DNA of 64,000 bases from an uncultured Pelagibacteraceae bacterium (lineage in GTDB: Bacteria; Pseudomonadota; Alphaproteobacteria; Pelagibacterales; Pelagibacteraceae). Position numbers and translations under genes: made by a program. The stretch covers positions 1 to 64,000 of the forward strand of contig CACPNO010000002.1 of the NCBI GenBank assembly GCA_902635335.1, read 5' to 3'. Of the stretch, positions 42,007 through 52,981 are shown in pieces; within the stretch, counting starts at the first letter, position 1; the number at the start of each line of letters is the position of its first letter. Under the pieces are notes generated by a model, which saw only the letters and a program-made list of their open reading frames with translations, was not told the origin of the DNA and ran no database searches.

Positions 42007-43920
42007 ATGGAATACCTAATTTTATTTTTACCTCTAATAGGTGCTGTAATTAGTGGTTTTTTTGGAAGGAGAATAGGAGATAGAAAATCACAAATATTAA
42101 CAAGTTCCTTTGTTGGTCTCTCCGCAATATTATCCTTCATTATTTTGTATAAAGTTGTTAGTTCAGACTACACAAATAACCTTGTTATAGCCACTTGGAT
42201 TAACTCAGGAACATTAAATGTTAACTGGTCAATAAAAATTGATGCCTTATCAGCAGTTATGTTTGTTGTGGTAAATTTTGTTTCAGCTTTAGTTCATATT
42301 TATTCAATTGGTTACATGTCACACGATCCTCATAAAACAAGATTTATGGCTTATTTGTCTTTATTTACTTTTGCAATGTTAACTTTAGTAAGTTCAGACA
42401 ACTTTATTCAACTATTTTTTGGTTGGGAAGGTGTAGGGTTATGCTCATATTTTTTAATTGGATTTTGGTTTAAAAAAGAGAGTGCAAATAAGGCTGCAAT
42501 AAAAGCCTTTGTTGTTAATAGAGTTGGTGACTTTGGTTTAGCGCTTGGAATTTTTCTTATTTTTTATATTTTTGGTACAGTCAATTATGATGAAGTTTTT
42601 GAACAAATCCCAAATTTGTTAGATAAAAAAATTAATTTCATTGGTATAAATGTTGAAATTATTGATTTGATTTGTTTGCTTTTATTAATTGGAGCGATGG
42701 GTAAATCAGCTCAATTTTTATTACACACATGGTTACCAGATGCTATGGAGGGACCAACACCAGTATCTGCATTAATTCATGCAGCAACAATGGTAACAGC
42801 TGGAGTATTTTTGATTGTTAGATGTTCCCATATATATGAATACTCACCATTAGCTCTCACAGTTATAACCATAATTGGAATGACGACTGCTTTCTTTGCA
42901 GCAACAGTTGCTCTTGTTCAAAATGATATAAAAAAAATTATAGCTTATTCTACTTGTAGCCAATTAGGTTATATGTTTTTTGCCACTGGAGTTGGTGCTT
43001 ACAATGTAGCAATGTTTCATTTATTCACTCATGCTTTTTTCAAAGCTTTGTTATTCCTAGGAGCTGGTGCTGTAATTCACTCATTTCATGAGGAACAAGA
43101 TATAAATAAAATGGGTGGTATAATAAAGAAACTTCCGTACACATATGTATTAATGCTTATAGGAACTTTTGCTTTAACAGGTTTTCCTTTTTTATCAGGT
43201 TTTTATTCAAAAGATGCAATAATAGAATTTGCGTACTTAAGAGGAAATGGAGTTGGAATACTTGCAGCTTATGTGGGTATTTTTACAGCTTTATTAACAT
43301 CAATTTACTCCTGGAGACTTATTTTTAAAACATTCCATGGTAATTTTAATAATAAAGAACTTAGTGTTGATAAAATACACGAGTCTCCTTTGGTTATGAT
43401 TGTTCCTTTAATTATCTTAGCAATAGGAGCTGTATTTGCTGGCATGGTTTTTAAAGGTTTATTTATAGGGCATGAAATAGCATATGATTTTTGGGGTCAA
43501 TCTATAAAATTTTTAGAACCACTCAGCACAGATCATCCACCAACATGGTTTTTATTTTTAACACCCATACTTGTTACTGCTGCAATTCCATTTTCTTACT
43601 ATTTATATCTAAAAAATAAAAACATAGTTATAGGATTGAAAGAAATGAATGATCCAATTTATCAATTTTTAGTTAAGAAATGGTACTTTGATGAAATATA
43701 TGATTACCTATTTGTTAATCCTTCAAAAAGAATTGGAAAGTTTTTATGGAAAAAAGTTGATGGATCCATAATAGATAAATTTGGCCCTGATGGGATTTCA
43801 AATGTAATTAAAAATTTATCAACAAAAGCAGTCAAATTTCAATCTGGATTTATTTATCAATATGCATTTGTTATGTTGATTGGGTTTTCAGTTTTACTAA
43901 CAATACTGATATTAAATTAA
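42007..43920 (+). CDS. nuoL: NADH-quinone oxidoreductase subunit L
   Basis: LFFGWEGVGLCSYFLIGFWF; LLHTWLPDAMEGPTPVSALIHAATMVTAGVFLI. Confidence 0.97.
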   Translation: MEYLILFLPLIGAVISGFFGRRIGDRKSQILTSSFVGLSAILSFIILYKVVSSDYTNNLVIATWINSGTLNVNWSIKIDALSAVMFVVVNFVSALVHIYSIGYMSHDPHKTRFMAYLSLFTFAMLTLVSSDNFIQLFFGWEGVGLCSYFLIGFWFKKESANKAAIKAFVVNRVGDFGLALGIFLIFYIFGTVNYDEVFEQIPNLLDKKINFIGINVEIIDLICLLLLIGAMGKSAQFLLHTWLPDAMEGPTPVSALIHAATMVTAGVFLIVRCSHIYEYSPLALTVITIIGMTTAFFAATVALVQNDIKKIIAYSTCSQLGYMFFATGVGAYNVAMFHLFTHAFFKALLFLGAGAVIHSFHEEQDINKMGGIIKKLPYTYVLMLIGTFALTGFPFLSGFYSKDAIIEFAYLRGNGVGILAAYVGIFTALLTSIYSWRLIFKTFHGNFNNKELSVDKIHESPLVMIVPLIILAIGAVFAGMVFKGLFIGHEIAYDFWGQSIKFLEPLSTDHPPTWFLFLTPILVTAAIPFSYYLYLKNKNIVIGLKEMNDPIYQFLVKKWYFDEIYDYLFVNPSKRIGKFLWKKVDGSIIDKFGPDGISNVIKNLSTKAVKFQSGFIYQYAFVMLIGFSVLLTILILN

Positions 43921-45416
43921 TGAACTTTCCAATTTTATCTTCTTTAATATTGTTGCCAACTATAGGAGCTTTATTTATATTATTCACAAAATCATCAAGT
44001 GGAAAATATCAAAGTTCCAAGTATGTAGCCTTATTTATTTCTTTAGCAAATTTTTTATTATCTTTATATCTTTGGTATGTTTTTGATAAAAATTCAGTAG
44101 ACTTTCAGTTTGTAGAAAATAGAGAATGGTTGTCAGGATTTATAAATTATAAAGTTGGAATAGATGGTATATCAATTTTATTTATTATATTAACAACTTT
44201 CATAACTCCAATTTGTATTATTTCAGTTAATGCTACAATTACAAATAAACTTAAGGATTTCTTAATTGCCATATTAATTATGGAAACATTTATGATTGGT
44301 GTTTTCTGCTCACTAGATCTAGTAGTATTTTATTTATTTTTTGAGGCAGGTCTTATACCAATGTTTTTAATAATTGGTATTTGGGGTGGAGAAAGAAGAG
44401 TTTACTCAGCTTTTAAATTTTTTCTTTACACTTTATCAGGATCAGTTCTTATGTTGGTTGCTATTATTGCAATCTATTGGATAACAGGAACCACTGATGT
44501 TGAAAAACTTTATGAACTCGGTATTCAGGTGGAATATCAAAATTTATTATGGCTAGCATTTTTTAGTTCTTTTGCAGTAAAAACTCCTATGTGGCCGGTA
44601 CATACTTGGCTACCTGATGCTCATGTAGAAGCTCCAACTGCTGGTTCTGTATTATTAGCAGCAATACTCCTCAAAATGGCTGGATATGGATTTATTAGAT
44701 TTTCTCTAGGGTTATTTCCTATAGCGTCGGAAAATTTTACAATGTTAGTTTATGTCTTAAGTCTAATAGCAATTATTTATACATCTCTTGTAGCTTTGAT
44801 GCAGGAGGATATGAAAAAACTTATAGCATACTCGTCTGTTGCTCATATGGGGTTTGTGACACTAGGTATTTTCACAATGACCCAACAAGGTATTGAAGGA
44901 AGTATTTTTCAAATGATTAGTCATGGACTTGTATCAGCTGCACTTTTCTTAAGTGTTGGAGTAGTTTATGAAAGGCATCACACTAGGTTAATTAATAAAT
45001 ATGGGGGTTTAGTCTCTATAATGCCTAGATATGCAATTGTTTTTATGGTGTTCACACTAGGAGCTTTAGGACTGCCTGGAACAACAGGTTTTATTGGAGA
45101 ATTTTTAATTTTGATGGGTGCATTTGAGAAAAATATATTAGTAGCAATGATTGCAAGTTTAGGAGTAATTTTAGGAGCAGCATATATGCTGTGGCTATTT
45201 AAAAGAGTTGTTTTGGGTGAAATGAATAATCAAGAGCTTAAAAGTATGAACGATTTAAAAACGTTTGAAGTTATCACTTTATCAGCTCTAGTAATACCAA
45301 TTTTATTTTTTGGTTTTTATCCAGAGCCTTTAATAAATTCAATTGAAGCATCAGTCGAAAATACTTTAAATATGTACAACTTTGATTTAATTAATAACCT
45401 GGCATCAAAAGACTAA
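43920..45416 (+). CDS. nuoM: NADH-quinone oxidoreductase subunit M
   Basis: FFEAGLIPMFLIIGIWGGERR; HTWLPDAHVEAPTAGSVLLAAILLKMAGYG. Confidence 0.97.
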   Translation: MNFPILSSLILLPTIGALFILFTKSSSGKYQSSKYVALFISLANFLLSLYLWYVFDKNSVDFQFVENREWLSGFINYKVGIDGISILFIILTTFITPICIISVNATITNKLKDFLIAILIMETFMIGVFCSLDLVVFYLFFEAGLIPMFLIIGIWGGERRVYSAFKFFLYTLSGSVLMLVAIIAIYWITGTTDVEKLYELGIQVEYQNLLWLAFFSSFAVKTPMWPVHTWLPDAHVEAPTAGSVLLAAILLKMAGYGFIRFSLGLFPIASENFTMLVYVLSLIAIIYTSLVALMQEDMKKLIAYSSVAHMGFVTLGIFTMTQQGIEGSIFQMISHGLVSAALFLSVGVVYERHHTRLINKYGGLVSIMPRYAIVFMVFTLGALGLPGTTGFIGEFLILMGAFEKNILVAMIASLGVILGAAYMLWLFKRVVLGEMNNQELKSMNDLKTFEVITLSALVIPILFFGFYPEPLINSIEASVENTLNMYNFDLINNLASKD

Positions 45417-46831
45417 TGGAAAATTTTCAATATATATTACCTGAAATCTTTTTATCGATATCTATAATGTTATTTTTACTGGTTGGAGTTTTTAAAAAAA
45501 GTAGTGCAAGTCTAATTTATAATTTATCTAATATATCTTTAATTATTTTATTGGCACTAATAATAAATCTAAGCTCACTAGATAAAGTTTACTTATTCAA
45601 TAATTCATATTTGATAGATAATTTATCTAATTATATGAAGATTATACTTGTCGGATCTGGAATTTTTGTAATGTTAACTGGATCAAAATATATTCAAGTA
45701 ATCAATTTAAATAAAATTGAATATCCAATCCTAATACTAAGCAGCATTTTGGGAATGATGATAATGATAAGTTCAAATGATTTAATAGTTTTTTATATGG
45801 GTCTTGAACTTCAATCATTAGCTTTGTATGTTCTTGCGTCATTTAATAGAGATAATTTACTTTCTACGGAGTCTGGACTAAAATATTTTGTTCTTAGCGC
45901 ATTATCATCTGGTTTATTATTGTATGGGTGCTCATTGACTTATGGATTTTCTGAAAGTACAAATTTTGATCAAATACTTATAAACTCTACAGAATTTAAT
46001 TATGGCACCACGTTTGGGATAGTCTTTATTTTGGTTGGTCTTGCATTTAAAATATCAGCAGTACCTTTTCATATGTGGGCTCCAGATGTTTATCAAGGCT
46101 CCCCAACATCTGTAACATTATTCTTTGCTATACTTCCAAAAATAGCTGCACTTTCTGTATTCATTAAGTTTTTGTACACACCTTTTGCTAATATGAATGA
46201 TCAGTGGCAAACTATTATTGTATTTATTTCAATAGCTTCAATGATATTTGGAGCTGTGGCGGCCATAGGTCAAAAAAATTTGAAAAGATTAATTGCTTAT
46301 AGTTCAATTAGTCATATGGGTTATGCTTTGGCTGGATTAGCGACAGTTAGCAATCAAGGAATACAAAGTTCTATAACATATATATCTATTTATTTGGTAA
46401 TGAACTTAGCCTTTTTTAGCTGTTTATTTATGCTTAGAAGAAATGACAAATATTATGAGAATATAGAGGACTTATCAGGACTTTCCAAAAAACATCCAAT
46501 TTTGTCTTTCTCGTTGTTGATAGTTTTATTTTCTCTAGCAGGAATACCTCCGCTTGCGGGTTTTTTTGCAAAATTTTATGTATTTTTAGCTGTTATAGAG
46601 CAGTCAATGTATTTTTTAGCAATTGTTGGATTGCTAGCAACCGTCGTGGCAGCTTTTTATTACCTTAGAATTATAAAAATTATATATTTTGATCCAGAAA
46701 AAGAAGAATATGAAACATCTCATAATCTAGGATTAAAAATTACTTTAGCCATCTCAACAATATTTATATTAGCATATTTTATATACCCTAGTGGTATAAC
46801 AGAAATAGTATCTAAAATTACTATGATCTAA
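45416..46831 (+). CDS. nuoN: NADH-quinone oxidoreductase subunit N
   Basis: GLELQSLALYVLASFNRDNLLSTESGLKYFVLSALSSGLLLYGCSL; PFHMWAPDVYQGSPTSVTLF. Confidence 0.97.
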   Translation: MENFQYILPEIFLSISIMLFLLVGVFKKSSASLIYNLSNISLIILLALIINLSSLDKVYLFNNSYLIDNLSNYMKIILVGSGIFVMLTGSKYIQVINLNKIEYPILILSSILGMMIMISSNDLIVFYMGLELQSLALYVLASFNRDNLLSTESGLKYFVLSALSSGLLLYGCSLTYGFSESTNFDQILINSTEFNYGTTFGIVFILVGLAFKISAVPFHMWAPDVYQGSPTSVTLFFAILPKIAALSVFIKFLYTPFANMNDQWQTIIVFISIASMIFGAVAAIGQKNLKRLIAYSSISHMGYALAGLATVSNQGIQSSITYISIYLVMNLAFFSCLFMLRRNDKYYENIEDLSGLSKKHPILSFSLLIVLFSLAGIPPLAGFFAKFYVFLAVIEQSMYFLAIVGLLATVVAAFYYLRIIKIIYFDPEKEEYETSHNLGLKITLAISTIFILAYFIYPSGITEIVSKITMI

Positions 46832-47355
46832 TGAAATTAAAAAGTTATTTATATAAAAAAGTAGAAAGCACCAACAAAGTAGCAATAAGATTGATTAAAC
46901 AAGGTAATCAAAGAGGAATAATTTTAACAGATCAACAAACAAAAGGTAAAGGACAAGGCAAAAATAGATGGATATCTATGAAAGGAAATTTATTTATATC
47001 TATCTTCTTTGAAATTAGCAAAAAAATTTCCTTAACAGCAATTATAGAGAAAAATTTAAAAATAATAAAAAAAGTTATTAATAAAAAAATAGATTCGTTA
47101 ATACAGATAAAAAAACCTAATGATATCTTGATAAATAATAAAAAAGTTTGTGGTATCTTGCAAGAAATAATTTTTAAAGAAGGAAGAAAATATTTGATTG
47201 TAGGTATTGGAATTAATGTTTCAAGTAGTCCAAGAATCAATAATTACTCTACTACTTCCTTAAATAAATATTCAAATAAAGAGTTAAACAGAATTAAATT
47301 ATTTAAAGAAATTAAATTATTGTATGAAAAAAACTTACATTTATTTGGAGTTTAA
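46831..47355 (+). CDS. birA: Short biotin--[acetyl-CoA-carboxylase] ligase (catalytic domain only)
   Basis: ILTDQQTKGKGQGKNRWISMKGNLFISIFFE; KPNDILINNKKVCGILQE; ends after the catalytic core. Confidence 0.88.
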   Translation: MKLKSYLYKKVESTNKVAIRLIKQGNQRGIILTDQQTKGKGQGKNRWISMKGNLFISIFFEISKKISLTAIIEKNLKIIKKVINKKIDSLIQIKKPNDILINNKKVCGILQEIIFKEGRKYLIVGIGINVSSSPRINNYSTTSLNKYSNKELNRIKLFKEIKLLYEKNLHLFGV

Positions 47356-47358
47356 TCT

Positions 47359-48099
47359 ATGTATTTAATTGGAGACATCGGAAATACTTCTATAAAAATT
47401 TGCTTATTTAATAATAATTTAAAATTAATTAAAAATATTAAAATTCACAAAAAAAATATAAACAAAAAATTTATATTGCGGGAATTATTATTCTTAAAAA
47501 ATTATAATTCAAAAATAAACAAAATACTTTTTAGCTCCGTTGTTCCTAATTCATTTAAAATAATAAAAAAAACTATTAAAGAAATAACTAAATTGAATTG
47601 TGAAGAGTTAAAAAATTATAATTTAAAAAAATTTATAAATATAAGAGTGAATAGAAAACAAATTGGTTCTGATCGTTTAGCTAATGCGATTGCAGTTATT
47701 GATAACAAGTCCAATTATATTGTAGTTGATTTTGGAACAGCCACAAATTTTGATATTGTTATTAAAAAAGATTATATTGGAGGTGTTTTAGCACCTGGTG
47801 TAGAACTTTCTTTGAAAAATTTAATAGATAAAGCCTCTTTAATACCTAAAATTAAGCTTGAAAAGACTACAAAAGTCATTGGCAAAAACACTAAAAGTGC
47901 TGTAAGAGCAGGTTTTTATCATGGTTATAGTGGCTTAATTGAAAATATAATCAAACTTATTTTAAAACAAACTAGAAAGAAGTTCAAAATTATACTTACA
48001 GGTGGATTTGCACACTTATTTGAATCATCATTTAAGGGTATTAAAACGGTTGATAAAAATTTAACAATAAAAGGTATCTTAAAAGTAGCTTTAAATTAA
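47359..48099 (+). CDS. coaX: Type III pantothenate kinase
   Basis: LIGDIGNTSIKICLF; IGSDRLANAIAVI; VVDFGTATNFDIV; GGVLAPGVELSL. Confidence 0.93.
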   Translation: MYLIGDIGNTSIKICLFNNNLKLIKNIKIHKKNINKKFILRELLFLKNYNSKINKILFSSVVPNSFKIIKKTIKEITKLNCEELKNYNLKKFINIRVNRKQIGSDRLANAIAVIDNKSNYIVVDFGTATNFDIVIKKDYIGGVLAPGVELSLKNLIDKASLIPKIKLEKTTKVIGKNTKSAVRAGFYHGYSGLIENIIKLILKQTRKKFKIILTGGFAHLFESSFKGIKTVDKNLTIKGILKVALN

Positions 48100-48104
48100 A
48101 AAAT

Positions 48105-49763
48105 ATGAAAGAGGAATTATTATTTTGTCCCCTAGGAGGATCTGGTGAAATAGGAATGAATATGAATCTATTTGCATATGGTAAGCCAGATAATCAAAAA
48201 TGGATTATTGTTGATCTTGGCGTTACATTTGCAGATGATACAGTTCCAGGTGTTGACATTATATATCCAGACCCAGGATTTATTATTGATAAAAAAGATG
48301 ACCTATTAGGGATAGTCCTAACACATGCTCATGAAGATCATATTGGGGCTATTGTGCATGTTTGGCCGAAACTAAAATGTAAAATTTATGCTACACCTTT
48401 TACTTCTGTTTTAATTTCTGAAAAATTTAAAGAAAAAAAAATTGATATAACTGGTTATTTAAAAATTGTAGAACTAAATAGCACCATTAATTTAGATCCT
48501 TTCACAATAGAGTTTGTTACACTCACTCATTCTATATTAGAACCAAATGGTCTTAAAATACAAACACCAGCTGGAAATATATTGCATACAGGAGATTGGA
48601 AATGTGATCCAGATCCTTTACTTGGCGGAAACATAAACTCTGAAAGATTAAAGGAAATAGGTAACGAAGGAGTATTAGCCATGATATGCGATTCTACAAA
48701 TGTATTCAGTGAAGGAAGAGCAGGGTCAGAACTCGATGTTCGTAAAAATTTACTTAAAGTTTTTCAAAGATTAAAAAAAAGAATAATTGTTACTTCATTT
48801 GCATCTAATGTAGCAAGAATGGAAACAATTTTTTACTGTGCAGAACAAACTGGAAGACATATTTCATTAGTTGGAAGATCGATGCACAGAATTTTTAAAG
48901 CAGCTAGACAATGTGGTTATCTTAAAAATGTTATTGATCCAGTAGATCCAAGAGATGCAAAAAATATATCTAGAGAAAAAATTGTTTATTTATGCACTGG
49001 AAGCCAAGGCGAACCAATGGGCGCTATGAATAGAATAGTTAAATATACCCACCCTGATGTTTTTATAGAGAGAAATGATACTGTTATTTTTTCTTCAAAA
49101 ATTATTCCTGGAAATGAAAAGAAATTATATAAGCTCCATAATAATTTGGTCAAAGAAGGTATCGAAGTTATATCCGAAGATAATGAATATATTCATGTTT
49201 CTGGTCATCCTAACCGTGAAGACTTAAGGGATATGTATAATTGGGTAAGGCCAAAGGCTGTTATTCCTGTTCACGGAGAGCATAGACATATGATGGAGCA
49301 CATAGAATTTGCTAAAGAAATGCAAGTTAAATACCCAGTTCAAGTTGAGAATGGAGATATTGTTAAGTTATATCCAGGAGAAAAACCGGAGGTTTATGAT
49401 AAAGCGCCAAGTGGAAGAGTTTATTTAGATGGAAATGTCCCAGTGGAAGAAGATTCTAGATCAATAAAAGAAAGAAGAAATATTTCATCAAATGGATTTT
49501 TAGAAGCTACAATTATGATTACACCAAAAGGCAATATTCATAATAAACCTTTGGTAACTTTTAGAGGTCTACCAGTATATGAGAATGATGAATTTATTTA
49601 TGGATTAGAGGAAGAAATAGAAAGAACGGTTAAAACATTTTCATTAAACAACATAAAACAACAAGATAATCTTATAGATGCTCTAAAAATTACTTGTCGT
49701 AAATTTTCAAAAGAAAAAACTGGGAAAAAACCACTAACAAATATAAACTTGGTAAGAATTTAA
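48105..49763 (+). CDS. rnj: Ribonuclease J
   Basis: GGSGEIGMNMNLF; VLTHAHEDHIGAI; CTGSQGEPMGAMNRI; VIPVHGEHRHM. Confidence 0.95.
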   Translation: MKEELLFCPLGGSGEIGMNMNLFAYGKPDNQKWIIVDLGVTFADDTVPGVDIIYPDPGFIIDKKDDLLGIVLTHAHEDHIGAIVHVWPKLKCKIYATPFTSVLISEKFKEKKIDITGYLKIVELNSTINLDPFTIEFVTLTHSILEPNGLKIQTPAGNILHTGDWKCDPDPLLGGNINSERLKEIGNEGVLAMICDSTNVFSEGRAGSELDVRKNLLKVFQRLKKRIIVTSFASNVARMETIFYCAEQTGRHISLVGRSMHRIFKAARQCGYLKNVIDPVDPRDAKNISREKIVYLCTGSQGEPMGAMNRIVKYTHPDVFIERNDTVIFSSKIIPGNEKKLYKLHNNLVKEGIEVISEDNEYIHVSGHPNREDLRDMYNWVRPKAVIPVHGEHRHMMEHIEFAKEMQVKYPVQVENGDIVKLYPGEKPEVYDKAPSGRVYLDGNVPVEEDSRSIKERRNISSNGFLEATIMITPKGNIHNKPLVTFRGLPVYENDEFIYGLEEEIERTVKTFSLNNIKQQDNLIDALKITCRKFSKEKTGKKPLTNINLVRI

Positions 49764-49771
49764 AAAATAAA

Positions 49772-51100
49772 ATGTATTTTTCAAAATCATTTGTACCAAT
49801 TCTCAAAAATAATCCTACGGAAGCTAAAATCAAATCCCATCAGCTTATGTTAAGAGTTGGAATGATTAAGCAATCATCAGCAGGGATATATTCTTGGTTA
49901 CCCCTTGGTTTCAAAGTTATGAAAAAAATAGAGCAAATTGTTAGAGAGGAGCAGGATAGAATTGGGGTTCAGGAAATTTTGATGCCTACAATTCAATCTT
50001 CAGAAATTTGGAAGGAGAGTGGTAGATATGATGATTATGGAGAAGAGATGTTGCGTATTAAAGACCGTCAAAATAGAGAAATGTTGTATGGTCCGACAAA
50101 CGAAGAATTAGTTACAGAAATTTTTAGGTCAAGTATAAAATCCTATAAATCGCTCCCACAGTTATTATATCATATTCAATGGAAATTTAGAGATGAATTA
50201 AGACCAAGGTTTGGAATTATGAGGTGTAGGGAATTTTATATGAAAGATGCTTACTCTTTTGATATAAATGATGATGAAGCTTTTTTTTCATACAATAAAT
50301 TTTTTCTTTCATACTTAAGAACTTTTAAAAGATTGAATTTATCAGCAATACCCATGGCAGCAGATACTGGGCCCATTGGCGGAAACCTTTCCCATGAATT
50401 TATAATTCTTGCTGATACTGGGGAAAGCAAAATTTACACAGATAAACGGATATTTGATGTGAATAGCTCATCTACTTTATTAGATAAAAGTTCACTAACT
50501 GATTTACGACATCAATATCAAAAATTTTATTCTGTTACAGATGAGAAGTTTGACCAGAAAGAATTTGAAAAAGCAGTACCAGAGGAATTTAGAGTAAATA
50601 CTAAAGGAATTGAGGTAGGTCATATATTTTATTTTGGAGATAAATATTCAAAACCAATGAATGCTGCTGTAGATTTTAATGGTAAAAAAGAATTTGTTAA
50701 AATGGGATCTTATGGAATAGGTGTATCGAGATTAGTAGGTGCCATAATTGAGGCTAAATACAATGATAATGATGAAATAATGAAATGGCCAATATCAGTA
50801 ACTCCTTATCATTGTGCAATAATTCCAATGATTAAAAAAAATGACACAACAAACTTGGAAAAATCGAAAAAAATATTTGAATATTTAAAGTCTAAAAATA
50901 TAGATGCTGTTATAGATGATACTGAAGAAAATATTTCAGCCAAAATTAAGAAATTTAATTTAATTGGTATTCCGTATCAGTTGATTTTAGGAAATAAAAC
51001 TGAGGGAGATTTATTTGAGTTTAAGGAAATTAATGGAGAAACTCAAAAATTAAGTATCGAAGAAGTTGCATCACTAATTTTAAAAGCTAAATCAAATTGA
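49772..51100 (+). CDS. proS: Prolyl-tRNA synthetase (short form)
   Basis: LRVGMIKQSSAGIYSWLPLGFKVMKKIE; LLYHIQWKFRDELRPRFGIMRCREFYMKDAYSFD; 442 aa. Confidence 0.96.
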   Translation: MYFSKSFVPILKNNPTEAKIKSHQLMLRVGMIKQSSAGIYSWLPLGFKVMKKIEQIVREEQDRIGVQEILMPTIQSSEIWKESGRYDDYGEEMLRIKDRQNREMLYGPTNEELVTEIFRSSIKSYKSLPQLLYHIQWKFRDELRPRFGIMRCREFYMKDAYSFDINDDEAFFSYNKFFLSYLRTFKRLNLSAIPMAADTGPIGGNLSHEFIILADTGESKIYTDKRIFDVNSSSTLLDKSSLTDLRHQYQKFYSVTDEKFDQKEFEKAVPEEFRVNTKGIEVGHIFYFGDKYSKPMNAAVDFNGKKEFVKMGSYGIGVSRLVGAIIEAKYNDNDEIMKWPISVTPYHCAIIPMIKKNDTTNLEKSKKIFEYLKSKNIDAVIDDTEENISAKIKKFNLIGIPYQLILGNKTEGDLFEFKEINGETQKLSIEEVASLILKAKSN

Positions 51101-52308
51101 TCTCACAGTTAGAAAGAGAAGTTACATTAAGATTTTTAAAGACTAGAAAAAATGATGGTTTTTTAAATATTATTTCAATCTTTTCTTTTATTGGTATTTC
51201 TTTAGGAGTTGCAGTTCTAATCATTGTTATGTCAGTAATGAACGGTTTTAGAACTGAATTAATAACTAAAATTGTAGGTTTTAATGCTCATGCGGTAGTT
51301 CAACCAGCTAATAAATCTCTGAAATATATTCAAGATTTAGATTTGGCAAAAAATATAGTTTCAAATGATGGGGAAGCAGTAATATTGAATAAAGAGGTAG
51401 CGAAAGGGGTCTTCTTAAAAGGATACTTAGAAAGTGATTTTAGAAATCTTCAAATAGTAAAAAATGAAAAATTTTTTGGATCGAAAAATTTAAATGATAA
51501 TACAATTTCAATTGGTAAAGAATTGAGCTTTCATTTAAATGTTGATATTGGCGACATTATTACAGTTATGTCTCCTGTAGGAATTCAAACTTTAGTGGGT
51601 AGACTCCCTAAGCAAGAAAACTTTAAGATAATTTCAATTTTTGATAGTGGCTTATCCAACTTTAATGAAAATATTGCATATATAAATTTGGAGACCCTAG
51701 AGAGTTTTTTCAATAAGGATAAAGAAGAAAGACTCATAGAATTTTATTTTAAAGATCCAGAAAATATACAATTTCATAAGAAAAATTTATTGGCTCTGTT
51801 TCCAGATGCAATAGTTTATACCTGGTCAGATACGAATAAATCATTATTTTCAGCTTTGAAAGTAGAGAGAAATGTAATGTTTATAATTCTTTCTTTGATA
51901 ATTATTGTTGCAGCATTTAATATAATATCTGGACTTACAATTTTAGTTAAAAATAAAACAAGAGATATTGGAATTCTAAAATCAATTGGGGTATCGAGTA
52001 AATCGATTAAAAAAATTTTTTTTTTAGTGGGTTTTTTAATAGGAACATCGGCAACCTTATTTGGTGTTTTTGTTGGAACTCTTTTCTCTATTTATATAGA
52101 AAGTATTAGACAATTTATTTCAGATATATTTGGCGTTTCTCTTTTCCCAGAGGATATTTATATTTTAAATTCTATGCCTTCTGAGATAAATATAAATTCA
52201 ATAATAATAATCTCTCTTTGTTCAATAATTACAACAATTTTAGTGTCAATATATCCAGCCTCTAAGGCATCTTCTTTAGATACAGTTAAAACTCTTAGAT
52301 ATGAATAA
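51097..52308 (+). CDS. lolC: Lipoprotein-releasing ABC transporter permease (LolC/LolE)
   Basis: GVAVLIIVMSVMNGFRTEL; KNKTRDIGILKSIGVSSKSI; YPASKASSLDTVKTLRYE; TTG start. Confidence 0.92.
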   Translation: MISQLEREVTLRFLKTRKNDGFLNIISIFSFIGISLGVAVLIIVMSVMNGFRTELITKIVGFNAHAVVQPANKSLKYIQDLDLAKNIVSNDGEAVILNKEVAKGVFLKGYLESDFRNLQIVKNEKFFGSKNLNDNTISIGKELSFHLNVDIGDIITVMSPVGIQTLVGRLPKQENFKIISIFDSGLSNFNENIAYINLETLESFFNKDKEERLIEFYFKDPENIQFHKKNLLALFPDAIVYTWSDTNKSLFSALKVERNVMFIILSLIIIVAAFNIISGLTILVKNKTRDIGILKSIGVSSKSIKKIFFLVGFLIGTSATLFGVFVGTLFSIYIESIRQFISDIFGVSLFPEDIYILNSMPSEININSIIIISLCSIITTILVSIYPASKASSLDTVKTLRYE

Positions 52309-52981
52309 CATTAAAATAAAAAATCTAACAAAAAAATATGAGAAAAATAAATCTATAAAAGTTTTAAATGATATTTCATTTATTTTTGAACCTGGAAAAA
52401 CTTACTCTATCATGGGGCCATCTGGATCAGGAAAATCAACTTTACTGAATTTAATATCATTGATCGATAGCCCTACAGTAGGTTCAATCGAAATAAGCAA
52501 CAACAAAATAAAGTCAAATAATAAAGTTGAAAATGATTTAATTAGAGCAAAGAAAATAGGTATTATTTATCAAGATAAAAACTTATTGTCAGATTTTACA
52601 GCTTTAGAAAATGTGTACTTGCCTAACTTACTAATCTCTAAAGAAAAACAAAAATCAATTGAACTTGCAAAAAAATTGATAAAAAAAATAGGTATGTCAT
52701 CTAGAATAAACCATTTTCCTAATGAATTATCCGGAGGTGAAAATCAACGCATTGCTATAGCAAGGGCAATAATTAATAATCCTGATATTATTTTAGCTGA
52801 TGAGCCAACTGGTAGTCTTGACTCAGATAATGCTAAACTTATATTTAAAATTCTATTTAATTTAATAAATAAAAATAGAATAATTATTTTTGCAACTCAC
52901 AATAGATATTTTGCCAATATGGCAGATTGTAAAATTACAATGAATAATGGTAATATCAATGTTACCAATGCTTCAATCTAA
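52301..52981 (+). CDS. lolD: Lipoprotein-releasing ABC transporter ATPase
   Basis: GPSGSGKSTLLN; LSGGENQRIAIARAI; LADEPTGSLD. Confidence 0.92.
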   Translation: MNNIKIKNLTKKYEKNKSIKVLNDISFIFEPGKTYSIMGPSGSGKSTLLNLISLIDSPTVGSIEISNNKIKSNNKVENDLIRAKKIGIIYQDKNLLSDFTALENVYLPNLLISKEKQKSIELAKKLIKKIGMSSRINHFPNELSGGENQRIAIARAIINNPDIILADEPTGSLDSDNAKLIFKILFNLINKNRIIIFATHNRYFANMADCKITMNNGNINVTNASI